Position numbers and translations under genes: made by a program. The notes under the pieces are model-generated. The model made no database searches. It was not told the origin of the DNA and saw nothing but the letters and a program-made list of their open reading frames with translations. A stretch of DNA of 64,000 nt from Mantamonas sphyraenae (taxonomy: Eukaryota > CRuMs > Mantamonadidae), in NCBI GenBank assembly GCA_026936335.1, contig JAPMXV010000050.1:1-64000 (forward strand), written 5' to 3'. Each line of letters starts with the position of its first letter. The stretch's first letter is position 1. Below, piece by piece: positions 33,553-44,800 of the stretch.

Positions 33553-35185
33553 TCACTTGTCGGCAAGCTCGGCCAGAATCACCGAATGCTGGCCGCCGGC
33601 AGCCACCTCAAAGACGCAACGTGCGCCCAAGTGGTTGCCCGACACAGGCAAGGGCTCGGTCTCGTCGTCATCGTCACCCGAAGCAAGCTGGTGGCTCATG
33701 CCGTTGCCCCACGTCCACACCGTGCCCTTGTCGTCCAGGGCCATGCAGTGCGATCCGCCAGAGGCAATCTTGCGGATGGGCCTATTGTTGAAGCCCTTGA
33801 CCTGTGTAAACGTGTGCCTCTCGTTCGTGTCGCCCTGGCCCAGCTGGCCATAGTCGCCACGTCCCACCGTAAACACGCGGCCGTCCGCAGTCAGCGCCAT
33901 GCTGTGGTGCTCGCTCACGCCCAACTGTGCCACGTCGTTGCCATTCAAAGACTCCACCTCCAAAGGCACCTCAATTTGCGTGTCTTCTTCACTCTCGGGC
34001 TTGCGTCCACATTGGCCGTAGTTGTTCAGGCCACACGCAAAGACCACCGCCTCCTCTTCCTCTGCGTCGCTGCTGCTGCTGCTACTCGTGCCCTTGCGCT
34101 TGTTCATCGCCCCCTTGGCCACCACCATCGTCCCGTACCCTCCTGCGTACACCTGCACGGCCTTCAGCAGCTTGCGCTTGCGCTTCAGACGCAGCGGCGC
34201 CGGAGTCAGCCCTTTCTTCAGGTGCCGCGTCAGGATCCTGCGACCCAGCTGGCCCTGCTCGCCAGATCCCCATCCGTACACGTGGCCATCCTCTGTCAGA
34301 GCCAGCACATGGTTCGACCCGCTTGCAATCGACTTTACACGCTTCTTGTCCACATTGATCTTGACAGGCCGCTCCTGCACAAACACCTCCTCCGAGAAGC
34401 CCATGATGCCGTCTGCAGACTGTGTGCCTCTCTGTGTCAGCATGTCTGCCCTCCCTTTGCGTCGTCCGCACTCGCTGTCTGCTGCCGCTGCTGAAGAGCA
34501 CGGCAACGGATCTCCAAAACTGTCACACTTACTCGGAACGTGCCCCAGCTGTACACGTCGCCCTTGGCAGTGAGTGCAGTGCTCACCGAGTCCCCCAATG
34601 CCACTTGCACCACTTCCTCCTCATCCAGGCCTTCCACAGCCCCCGGCACGTAGGCGTCGCCCTTGCGGCCCAACGCCGCCTGGTCGTTGCAGCCCCACGA
34701 ATACAGCTGCATGACGCGTGCCTTCTGTGTCAGTGCACCCGCTTCGTCTCCCGCTTTGCCCTTCTCTCCTGCATCTTCCCCGTCGTGACACCCCCCACGA
34801 GCCTTGCCGGAAAGCGAGCGCCGACTGGATTTTGCGCGCCACAACACACTCACCTTTCCGCTCTTGCTCAGCGCCATGGTGTGCACACCACCAGCTGCCA
34901 CGTCGATGATCTCCTTGTCCTTGAGCTCCTGAGTGCCGGGGACGCCATGTCGGCATGTGCTTGTGTCAGTGACGTTGCCTACAGCCCCTTGTGCACCGCG
35001 GCCCAACGCATTGGACGAAATCCGCACGAAAAACACGCCTACGGCCCTCCGTGCACCCTTACATTCAACGGTGTGGGCTTCTTGCGCTCCCACGTGTCCT
35101 CACCCAGACCCAACTGGCCCAGCTCTCCGCCACCGTTCGTCATCACCAGCCCAACAGGGCGATTTGCATTGCTCTTTCCGCTCAT
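33553..35185 (-). CDS. RCC1: RCC1-like Ran exchange factor
   Basis: Four exons (35185-35063, 34928-34854, 34706-34533, 34419-33553), all phase 0, encode 412 residues, the length of canonical RCC1. There are seven RCC1-type blades with the GxxxxGQLG / H..AL / V..WG pattern, for example GELGQLGLGE, GVHTMALSKSGK, LYSWGCNDQAALGR, HVLALTEDGHVYGWGSGEQGQLG, GRGDYGQLGQGD and CMALDDKGTVWTWGNG. A basic and poly-Ser insert (KRKGTSSSSSS) lies in one loop. The single-domain architecture suggests true chromatin RCC1 (Ran-GEF) rather than a multidomain relative. All three introns have a CTGACAC(A) motif 15-40 nt before the acceptor. The gene converges on MYCBPAP with 61 bp between stops. Confidence 0.85.
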
Positions 35186-35245
35186 CGTCGTTTCGTCTTT
35201 TGCGCTGGCTGCCACGTCGCCACCTTTCTCTTCCCCCCCCCCCCG

Positions 35246-37041
35246 TTACAGTGCAACGTGGTACGGCTCATACGTCCCTCCAAGGCCCTTGTCTTTGTCC
35301 CGTGGCGTCATGGTGCGCGTGGTCAGGTCAAAACGAGCGCTGTGCAATCCGTCGCCCTGCAGACGCCGCATCTTCAGCTCCATCGCCTTGATGTAGCCTG
35401 ACGGTTCTGGTTTCGGATCGCTGGGCAGCGGGAGCACACGTTTGCCTGTGGAAAACTCATGGTCTTTGTCCTGCGGATGGAACGTGGAATCCCACCTCGG
35501 CTTGCCCTTCAGAGCCTCCTTTTCCCGCTTCCGCTCCTCTGCCTCCAGCGCCTCCTTCGGACGCAGGTCTGCTCCCACTGTAAACACTTCCAGTTTGCGC
35601 GATGGGATGTGTCGTACCCAATGTGGCTTCCCTGGCGGTGTCTTTTTGTCCTGGAAGCTCGCTTCGTGCTCCGGCGGCTCCCACGGCCCGCTGTTCATCT
35701 CTGCACGCTCCCTCCCCGCACGCAGCTGCATGTCTAGCCTCGATTCCGAGCCAAACCATGTCCTGAACGCCTTCTTCTCCTCCTTCTTCGGCGACTCCAA
35801 CCCGCCTGTCTTTTCGCGTGCAATCCTCTCCAGCAGCGCCGGACGCTTGCCAAAGCCCGTGAAATGCAACGCCTTGATCCGTGCGTTAAATTCCTTTTCT
35901 GTCTCTTTGATCAGATCCAACGACGACCCTCCTGCTCCTTCACCGGTCTCCGACGACGCACGCGCCGCAAGCTCCCGCGCCTGCATGCGCAGCTCAGACT
36001 GTGTCTGCTGTGTCTTGCAGAACCCATCGTACACTTTACGTGTCTGGAAGCCCATCCGTGTCGTTCCCTGCATCTCCTGCTCCTCCTGCTTCTCTTCCTC
36101 CTGCTCCTCCTCCTCTTGTTCCTCGTCCACACTCTGCAGGTACGACGTGCGGCCAAACCGAGCCGAGGGCAGCTGGATAGCTGCATTCAAAGTGCTGCTT
36201 CCGATGCTGCTTGCTGCACTGCTGCTCCGACCTCGTGTCGTGGTTGTGTTGCGTCGACGCGGGGACAGAGTTGCCAGAGCGTTGATCTTGTGCTCTGTGT
36301 GCAGATGATGGTCACCTGTGCCTGTGGTGCTGTTCTTCACCTCCGTTTGCGTCCCTTCCGTCTGATTGTGCAGTCGTACTGTGCCCAACAGCCGAGCACG
36401 TCGCGTCTTGTCCCCTGGGTTCGGCAGCACAGCCTTCTCCGCTTTCTCTGCACGCGCCAGCTGCTCACGCATGTACCGTGGCAGCTTCACATTCTCCCTG
36501 CCCAGCAACACCTGCATCAGATCCACCCACACCAGCGTGTGCTTCTTCATGTCCACGTCCCGATCCCGCTTCGACCACCTGTGCACACACCCTCACGACC
36601 GTTAGCCCTCCCTTTCCCGTCCACACGCCCGCAACCCGCTCACACCTCTCCACACTCCACCTACCGTGGCACCACAGCACTGCGCAGCTCTGCCGGGCTC
36701 AGGAACCCGTCCTTGTCGTAGTCTGCCTCTTGAACCATCGCCTCCAGCAGCGCGTACGGGAATCGCTGCGTCATTCGTTTGCCCTTCACAACCTCCCACA
36801 GCTCGTCCACAGACACTTCGTCGTCAAAATCCACGTCTACACGCTTCACAAATGCCTCCAGTGCCTCTGGGTTCAGCAACACCGTCGTCGGCTCCCCACG
36901 CGTGCCCTTTGTGCGCCGCATCAGGCCTGGGTTCTTGTGCAGCACCACAGACGACACGGTGCTCACGTGCGACACGCGGCTCGATGCCCTACGCGTCGCT
37001 CCTTCCTCACGCCCGCTCATCCTTTGCCTTTGCCTTGGCAT
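35246..37041 (-). CDS. EF-hand protein, otherwise unrecognised
   Basis: Exons 37041-36665 and 36578-35246 (GTAGGT...GTGCACAG, CTAAC inside) encode 569 residues from MPRQRQRMSG; a second in-frame Met at 37020 is possible. Two adjacent EF-hands near residues 75-125 have complete loops: DVDFDDEVSVDE and DYDKDGFLSPAE. The rest is soluble, charged and rich in short Lys/Arg/Pro motifs (HWVRHIPSRKLEVF, KPRWDSTFHPQDK). A run of Glu/Gln and poly-Ser lies in the middle. No membrane segment was seen. The WV..W.F-type motifs resemble those in axonemal inner proteins, but that is only an impression. It is probably a calcium-binding structural or regulatory protein. Confidence 0.75.
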
Positions 37042-37386
37042 CCCTTGCGCCGATGCGCCCAGAGCGAAGTGAGTTTCAACCACAGCAGCACAGTCCTCAT
37101 CCTCCCTTGCTGACCCGCATCCGTCCTCCCTCTTCTCCCGGCCTTCCAGAGCTCATTTTTCTCTTAGAAATTTCTCGTGGTTGGCACCAGATCCCCGGAT
37201 CTGGAGGCAGCCCTCTTCCTTTCAAAATCACCAAATTCCACCGGCCCACATGCCGGCCTCAAAAGAAAACGAGCGATGGCGCCACACACATGCACCCTCC
37301 CGTCTTGCCGCTGTGCTACAGCCATTGAATAAACCTACAACCTTGCTCTCCCATGTCTCCTTTGTGCGCCCGTGCACCCAATCCTC
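37042..37386. other. Divergent spacer with a small palindrome
   Basis: These 345 bases separate the EF-hand gene (-) from BUD32 (+). It is the most AT-containing spacer in the area. At about 37187-37204 there is an 8-bp inverted repeat, CCAGATCC and GGATCTGG around CC. A TATTGAATAAAC-like stretch lies at about 37321-37333. I see no RNA gene or ORF worth calling. Confidence 0.5.
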
Positions 37387-38223
37387 ATGTCCAGCAGCGA
37401 AAACAACGCCGGTGTCGTGAAGCAGGGTGCCGAAGGCGTGCGTTGTGGTGTTTTTGTTTCCTCGCCCTCTCCCCTCTCTATTCCCCGTGGCCTGGTTGCT
37501 TCGCCACTCACCTTGTCTCCACCCGCGTCCTCGCAGCGCCTCTATGCAGGCACCTTTCTCGGAAAGGATGTCATGGTCAAGGAGCGCTTCCGCAAGGCCT
37601 ACCGGCTGAAGGAACTCGACGACAAGATCACCGAACGCCGCCTCGTCTGGGAGGCCCGCTACATGGTCCGTTGCCGCTCCCTGGGCATCGATGCGCCCAC
37701 CGTCCTCTTTGTGGACAAGAAGAACGCCAAATTGTACATGGAAAAGGTGGATGGCGACACCACCAAGGCCTTTTTCTATGCCCACCAGGACGACGCCGGA
37801 GACTACGACGACTACGCCCTCACCCTGTGCAATCACATCGGCCGCCAGGTCGCAGCCCTCCACAACGAATCCCTCGTCCACGGCGACCTCACCACCTCCA
37901 ATATGATGCTCCGTGCGGACAACGTCGTGCCACCGGCGGATTCAGACCCAATTGTCTCCGACGACCAACCCACCGCAGAGGACTGGTGCCCCAGCCTCGT
38001 TTTCATCGACTTTGGCCTCTCTGTCCACTCTGGCTCTGCCGAGGACAAGGCCGTCGACCTCTATGTCCTTGAGCGTGCCTTTGCCTCCACACACTCCAAG
38101 TCCAAAGTCCTCGTGGCCGCACTCCTCAAGGCCTACTTTGATGCCTGCCTCGACTCCTCCGCCGTCTCGGAACGCCTCAAGGATGTCCGTGCGCGAGGAC
38201 GCAAGCGCACCATGGTTGGATGA
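37387..38223 (+). CDS. TP53RK: KEOPS atypical kinase BUD32/TP53RK
   Basis: Exons 37387-37437 and 37537-38223 encode 245 residues; the 99-bp intron (GTGCGT...CCTCGCAG) is in frame but removes a Ser/Pro stretch that the family lacks. After splicing, [15 protein letters not shown] matches the Bud32 nucleotide loop (QGAEA.). Other landmarks: [12 protein letters not shown] (Lys), [16 protein letters not shown], a catalytic loop HGDLTTSNM, and the DFG motif FIDFGLS. The C-terminus ends [10 protein letters not shown], like the conserved basic Bud32 tail. BUD32 is the P-loop kinase/ATPase of KEOPS, needed for tRNA t6A37. It is followed 55 bp later by CPSF3. Confidence 0.95.
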   Translation: MSSSENNAGVVKQGAEGVRCGVFVSSPSPLSIPRGLVASPLTLSPPASSQRLYAGTFLGKDVMVKERFRKAYRLKELDDKITERRLVWEARYMVRCRSLGIDAPTVLFVDKKNAKLYMEKVDGDTTKAFFYAHQDDAGDYDDYALTLCNHIGRQVAALHNESLVHGDLTTSNMMLRADNVVPPADSDPIVSDDQPTAEDWCPSLVFIDFGLSVHSGSAEDKAVDLYVLERAFASTHSKSKVLVAALLKAYFDACLDSSAVSERLKDVRARGRKRTMVG

Positions 38224-38278
38224 GCAAATGCAAACCACGATCGCCCGCTCCGACACAAACCTTTCTTTGTCGCTTCCC

Positions 38279-40847
38279 ATGTCGTCGTCCTCCTCGTCTT
38301 CCTCTGCCTCCTCTGCGGCAGCGGACCAGGAGACCATCATCATCGGCGCCTCCCGCAAACGCAAGTATACCGAGGTGCAGCTCGACCAGGAGAACAAACT
38401 GGAGATCCGTCCGCTTGGTGCAGGCCAAGAGGTCGGCCGCTCTTGCGTCGTCCTCAAGTTCAAGGGCAAAACAATCATGTTTGACTGCGGCGTCCACCCG
38501 GGTCTTTCGGGCATCAACGCCCTCCCCTATTTTGACGAGATTGAACCGTCCGAGATCGACCTCCTCCTCATCACCCATTTCCATCTCGACCACTGCGCCG
38601 GTGTCCCCTACCTGCTCGAGCGTGTCAGTTGTCATCTCTCCGTCCCGTGCCCTCACCCTCCCTTTCTGCCTCATTCCTCATGGCCCCTTCCCGTGCCACG
38701 TCGACACCTGGCTCCCGAGCTGCGCATTTTCCGCGGCGCCTGTGGCCACCCGCATACACCACGCGCCCCGTCCTCTTTGCCGTCCATGTCCTCCATACAC
38801 TGTGTGTACACCGCTCACGCGTCCTCGTGGCCCTTCCCCTGTGCTGCCATGTCCTTTCGGCGCTCTTTGTTTCCCAACACCCTGCCCAACCCGCAGACCG
38901 ACGGCTTTGACGCGCCCGTGTACATGACCCATCCGACGCGCGCCATCTTCAAGATGCTCCTCACAGACTATGTTCGCGTCAGGTGAGTGCAGCCCACAGC
39001 GAGTGCCCACACCATGTCTCCCCTGTGCATCGAGGGTCGCATTTCGCTGACGTGACGCTCTCTTCCCCCGCAGCAATTCCTCCCTGTACGACGAGAATGA
39101 CGTCGTGCGCGCAAACGAAAAGATCCAAACGATCAACTTTCACCAGCAGCTGGAACACAAAGGCGTCAAGTTCACCTGCTTCAACGCTGGCCATGTGCTC
39201 GGCGCAGCCATGTTCCAGATTGAAATTGCCGGCGTCAAGATCCTGTACACAGGCGACTTTTCCTGCGAAGAGGACCGTCACCTTATGCCTGCCGAGATTC
39301 CTCCCACCAAGCCCGACGTGGCCATCATCGAGTCCACCTACGGCGTACAGTGCCACGAACCGCGTGCCGAGCGTGAGAAGCGCTTCACAGGCGCTGTCTA
39401 CAAGACGGTGCGCCAGGGCGGACGCTGTCTCATTCCAGTGTTTGCTCTGGGACGTGCACAGGAACTCCTGCTCATTTTGGATGAGTTTTGGGAGGCCCAC
39501 CCGGAGATTCAGCATGTGCCTGTGTTTTACGCCTCCAGCATTGCCAAGAAGTGCATGACGATCTACCAGACCTATGTCAACATGATGAACGAACGCATCC
39601 GCAAGCAGATTGCGGTGAATAATCCATTCAAGTTCAAACACATCAGCAACTTGAAGAGCATCGACGACTTTGCCGACCAGGGTCCGTCCGTCGTCATGGC
39701 CTCGCCAGGCATGCTTCAGTCGGGCCTGTCGCGCGAGCTGTTTGAGCTGTGGTGTCCATACAGCAAAAACACCTGCCTGCTGCCCGGCTACTGTGTGGAT
39801 GGCACGCTGGCAAAACACATCATGAACGAGCCCAACCAGATCACCACACAGGCCGGTGACACCATCGACCTCAAGATGGATGTGCAGTACATCTCCTTCA
39901 GTGCCCACACAGACTTTGACGGCACACGCGCCTTTCTCGAGGCACTGCGTCCGCCACACATTGTGCTGGTGCACGGCGAGGCCAACGAAATGGAGCGTCT
40001 CAAAAGCAAGTTGGAGGAGATCTACGAGGAAGAGGGGCGCGAATCGGTGTTGTATTCGCCACGCAACTGCCATGCCGTCGAATTGATGTTTCAGGGTGAG
40101 AAGCGGGCCAAAACGGTGGGCACGCTTGCGGCCAAACCGCCGAAGCAAGGCGCGCGGCTCAGCGGCGTGCTTGTGCAAAAGGACTACAAGTACACGTTGA
40201 TCAGCACCGAGGAGCTGCAGCAATACACCAAGCTCAAGGTGACCAGCGTGCGCCAGAAGCAGCGCGTGCCCTTTACGCAGGAGCTGGACATGCTGCAGTG
40301 GCATCTGGGCAACCTGTACGCCGAGGTGGACATGCACAAGGACGGCTCGGGCATTAGCATCTTTGACGTGGTGCACCTCAAGGCCAACTCGGAAGGCACC
40401 GAGTTGGAAATGAGCTGGTATGCCAACGACGTGCACGACATGCTGGCCGACGCCGTGTTGGCCGTCATCCTCCAGTTGGAAGCAGACCCGGACAGCATGA
40501 TGGAGGTGTTTGAGCAGGAAACGCAGGCCTCCATCTCCACAGACGTGACCATGTACAACATGCTGCGCCTTCTGCGCGGCCAGTTTGCACGTGTGGACAT
40601 GAACCTAAAGGCGCGCACGCTGGACGTCAGCGGCGGCGACGGAGGCGGCGTCACTGTCACTGTCGGCCAATATCATGCAGAAATCACCGAGAGCAGCGAC
40701 GAGGAGCTGGCCAAGCGCGTCGCCGCCACCCTGGCTCACGCCAACGTTGTACTCTACCCGCTGCAGCGCACTTCGGGCCGTGCAGGCGACAACGACGACG
40801 ATGATGAGGTTGAACAAGTGGCTGTTGATGACGACGACGACGCGCCA

Positions 40848-40895
<48 letters not shown>

Positions 40896-41033
40896 GACGG
40901 GGCGGCAGCCAAACAAGAACTGGAAGTGGAGTCGGGTTCTGCATCCTCCTCTTCCTCCTCCTCCTCCTCCTCCGGTCGCAAGAAGGAAGAGCTGGTCATC
41001 AAAGAGGAAGACATCATGAACATCGAATCGTGA
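38279..41033 (+). CDS. CPSF3: Pre-mRNA 3'-end endonuclease CPSF73
   Basis: Exons 38279-38623, 38897-38982 and 39074-41033 encode 796 residues. Start MSSSSSSSS at 38279 is chosen; an in-frame ATG at 38228 would sit 4 bases after the BUD32 stop. The metallo-beta-lactamase motifs are complete: HFHLDH (H100, H102, D104, H105), [11 protein letters not shown] and [13 protein letters not shown]. The beta-CASP domain follows ([43 protein letters not shown]) and then the CPSF73 C-terminal domain. A poly-Ser/Asp linker and [11 protein letters not shown] end it. It is the zinc endonuclease that cleaves pre-mRNA at poly(A) sites and histone mRNA. Intron 2 ends CGCTGACGTGACG...CCCGCAG. Confidence 0.97.
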
Positions 41034-41813
41034 AAATGCAGCAACGGTGAACAGTGTGGTTGCGAAAAGGTTTTTGATTCGTCTTTGCGCATTCCTTCTC
41101 CAGGATCTTCCCCATCTCCACAATTTTGCCCACACACCCCATCCGCCTCGTGAGTGGCAATACATCCACAGCAGACACACGCGTGCACGCTGCGAGACAC
41201 ACCCACGCCAGAGCCTGGGAGCCGGCCAGCCTTGCCAAACCAAAACCAAGGCTGGCGGCGTAGTTGCGTTGATTGTTTTGTTGCAGCCTCTGTGCGTGTA
41301 ATGTGCTGTGACAGGAGCCGTGTGTGTGTGTGTGTGTGTGTGTTTGTCGGCCATAGAGGCGTTGTGTGTGTGTGGATCGTCAGAGCCGGGCAAGTAGAGA
41401 CTGGTGGTGTTGTCGATCTTCCTCCCTCGTCGTGACTGGGTGTCGAGCGTCGGTTCGCCTAAATGCAGTAAAGCCCCTCCTCACTCCGTTGTTCCTTGCA
41501 AAAAGTCCTCCTTGGTTGGGTTCCCCACCGTGCAAAAGCCACGCGCGAGACGTGACGAGACGCAGATGGAAACAGCCCATGCTCCACAGCACGCCCGTGC
41601 ATGGGTGTCACATTGCCACACACGTGGCACCCAGGTTTCACCTGGGCACACGCGAGAGCAGACACTCAGCAGCGCGGTGGAGAGGGTGGTCCTCTGGCCG
41701 CCGCGTATCGTGCAGCTGGCCAGCAGGGTGGGAAACGACGTCGGCAGCGCCAAGTGCCGGCCGTGTGTGCTGTGTACTCGACACATCACACACACGGGCC
41801 ACATTCACCCTGT
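41034..41813. other. 780-base spacer between convergent genes
   Basis: This is the largest gene-free stretch, between the stops of CPSF3 and the giant secreted protein. It contains a TG dinucleotide run at about 41318-41343 and several GTGTGTG patches. Short frames are present, but none has neighbour-like codon use. It probably holds two 3' UTRs. No RNA gene was recognised. Confidence 0.5.
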
Positions 41814-44800
41814 TTAGGGCTTCTTGGGCGCCGGCTTCTTCGGGGCGGGCTTGCCCTCGTTGCCACAGGTGTGGCACTTCATCATCTTGTGCAGCTTGTT
41901 CCAGCGCTTCTGGAAGAGCGAGATCTGGCGGGAAGCGGCCCAGATGTGGCGGCGGATGCGCTTGGTGATGCGATCCACCTTGGTCTCCTTCTTGGCGGCA
42001 ATCTCACGCAGGTACTTGGCAAACGACTTGCTCATGTAGGCGAGGTAGCGCGACTGGTACACGGAGCGCTTGCAGGCCAGGGGCAGGTGGTTGAGCACGC
42101 GACGCAGGCAAGAGCGCTGCGGCGCAGGGGTCTTCCAGTAGCAACGCGAGTAGATGCGCGGCGCGGGCAGGTGGATGCCAGCCACGACGCCGCAGCGGCC
42201 CTTGCGCACGCACGGCAGACGGCTGCGCTTGAGACGCAGACGGCGACGCAGAAGAGCCATCTTGCGCAGGAGCACACGGAGCTTGAGGGTGCTCTGCTTC
42301 TTGAACATGCGCATGCGACGCAGGTCCTTGAGGGTCTTGAGGCGCTTCTGGTTGCAGGGCAGCTGTCGGCGACGCACGTAGGCGCGCCACAGCTTGGCCT
42401 TGAGGGACTTGAACTTGCCCTGCATGGCCTTGCGTGCCTGGCCGCTCATGCGAGCAATGAGCACGCGGTAAGCGCGCAGGTGGCTCTTCATGCGGTCGAT
42501 CTTGACACAGTAGTTGGCGTGCTTCTTGAAGCAGCGGCTGGTCTTCTTGCGACGCTGCAGCAGATGGCGCTTGGCCAGCTTCAGGGCACGCAGACGGCGA
42601 CGCAGTCGCTTGAGCGTGTTCTTCTTGCTGGCGTTGGCAGCACGCTTGGCGGCAGCCACGGCACGCGCAGACTTGCGCTTGGCCAGCGTCTTCTTGACAC
42701 GGCGGCTCTCCTCGTCGCTGTCAAACAGACGCGCCTTGGTGATGGAAGCCTTGGCCTGGCAGGCGCTGAGCGATTCGCGCAGGGTCTGCAGCGAATCCTT
42801 GTAGTTCTCGGCCAGGATGACAAAGCGGTCGCCACGGAAGAAGCGCTTCTTGTGCTTCTGACCACAACGAGCGCGTGCGTGGTGCATGCGACGGTTCCAC
42901 ATGCGCTTGGCCATGGCGCGGTCCAGCTTGCGCAGGCGGTTGTACTTGTTGCGAGCCTGGCGCGTCTTGCGGGCCAGGTTGAAGCGAGCGCGACCCTTGG
43001 CGTGGTTGCGCTTGTACAGCAGCGTGTGGAAGGTGTTGAGGGCAGCGGTGAGCTGGCGGGTGACCCAGTCGTGGCGCCACTTGTTGTACTCCACCACCGA
43101 GCACTGGTACAGCTTCTTGGCGTTGGCGTGCTTGGCAAACTGCTTGAAGCACTTGTGACGGTTCACACGACGCGGCTTGTACTCCAGCATCTTGATGATG
43201 CGGTTGCCACCCTTGCGCAGGTACTTGGCATCGCGGCGGCGCTTGGCCAGCTGGCGCTTCCTGGCCGCAATGACCATGGCCGGTGTCAGCTCGCCCGCAG
43301 GCAGGCCAGGGATCGGCGACTCGCGGTGCTCCGTCGGGTTCTTCTTGCGAAGGATGCGGCGCAGCTTGCGACGCACCGCACGCTGGGCACGCGCCTTGCG
43401 GCCACGCGGGCGACGGCGACGACGACGGCGGCGGTTCTTGCGACCCTTGCGACCCTTGCGACCCTTGCGACCCTTGCGGATGGCACGGCGCAGACGGCGC
43501 TTGGCACGACGCACCACACGCTTGCCCAGCGTCTTGCGGGCACGACGGATGACACGGCGCACGCGACGGCCGATGCGCACGCGGACACGACGGACAGGGC
43601 GGCGCAGAACCTTGCGGGCCTTGCGCACGTGGCGACGTCCCTTGCGCACCGCCTTGCGGACAAAGCGGATGGCACGGCGGAAGCGCTTACCGAAGCGGAT
43701 CTTGCGACGCAGCTTGCGCACCAGGCGACGAGCCACGTTGCGACGACGCACACGCAGGCGCAGCTTGCGCACCTTGCGCACCAGGCGCAGGGCACGAGCG
43801 AAGCGCATACGACGACGCACCACACGGCGGGCCTTGCGGACAACCTTGCGGACGAAGCGGCCACGACGACGCACCACACGGCGGGCCTTGCGGACAACCT
43901 TGCGGACGAAGCGACCACGACGACGCACCACACGGCGGGCCTTGCGGACAACCTTGCGGACGAAGCGACCACGACGACGCACCACACGGCGGGCCTTGCG
44001 GACAACCTTGCGGACGAAGCGGCGACGCACCACACGACGCAGGATCGGGCGACGGCGCACCACACGACGCACACGGCGGACCACACGACGCAGGATCGGG
44101 CGACGACGCACCACACGACGCACACGGCGGACCACACGACGCACACGACGCACACGGCGGCGAACGCGGCGGAAGATGCGACGGAAACGACGGCGGAAAC
44201 GCTTCTCCTCGTCGTACACATCGATGCTCTCGGGCTCATCGGCCTCCTCGTCGCTCTCGATGTCATCGGTGTCACGCACAGTGCGCTTGCAGTTGTTGTA
44301 CGAGCGCTTGTAGGCCAGATGCCACTCGCGCGCAATGTCGCGCTTGTTGCGAGCGTTCTTGGCCTGGTAGCGGCGGATGCTGGCAGCCACACGCTTGCAG
44401 GCGGCGGTCTGACGGGCATGGGCCTGCTGCAGGTTGTGACGCAGGTTGTGCAGGCGCAGAGTGATCTGGCCCACCTTTTCGTCACCGGCAGCGTTGCGGG
44501 AAGCAATCCACTTTTGCACCTTGGCCAGACGTGCCATGGTGCCCTTGATCATGGCTGCCACGCTGGCGCAGTTGCGACGGTTGCTGTCGCGCTTGCACTT
44601 GAGGGCAGCACGCTTGGCCAGCAGGCTGCGCTTCACCTTTTGCAGTTCGCGGCGTGCACGAACCATCTTGTCCCATTGTGTGGCCTCCTTCTTGCTCAGC
44701 TTCTGCCCGTTCCTGGCTCCGCTGATCTGCTTCTTGCAGCGCACACGCAGTGCTGTCAGGCGCTTCCACACGGCACGTGCACGGTTGCGCAGCGTGCGGC

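Noticed and set aside
37150-37220. Possible small RNA gene in the BUD32 upstream spacer
   Set aside because: There is a short palindrome, but no tRNA cloverleaf, no snoRNA box pair and no T-run terminator that I could support.
38979-40436. 485-codon minus frame opposite CPSF3
   Set aside because: CPSF73 motifs are complete on the plus strand; the minus translation has no family resemblance.
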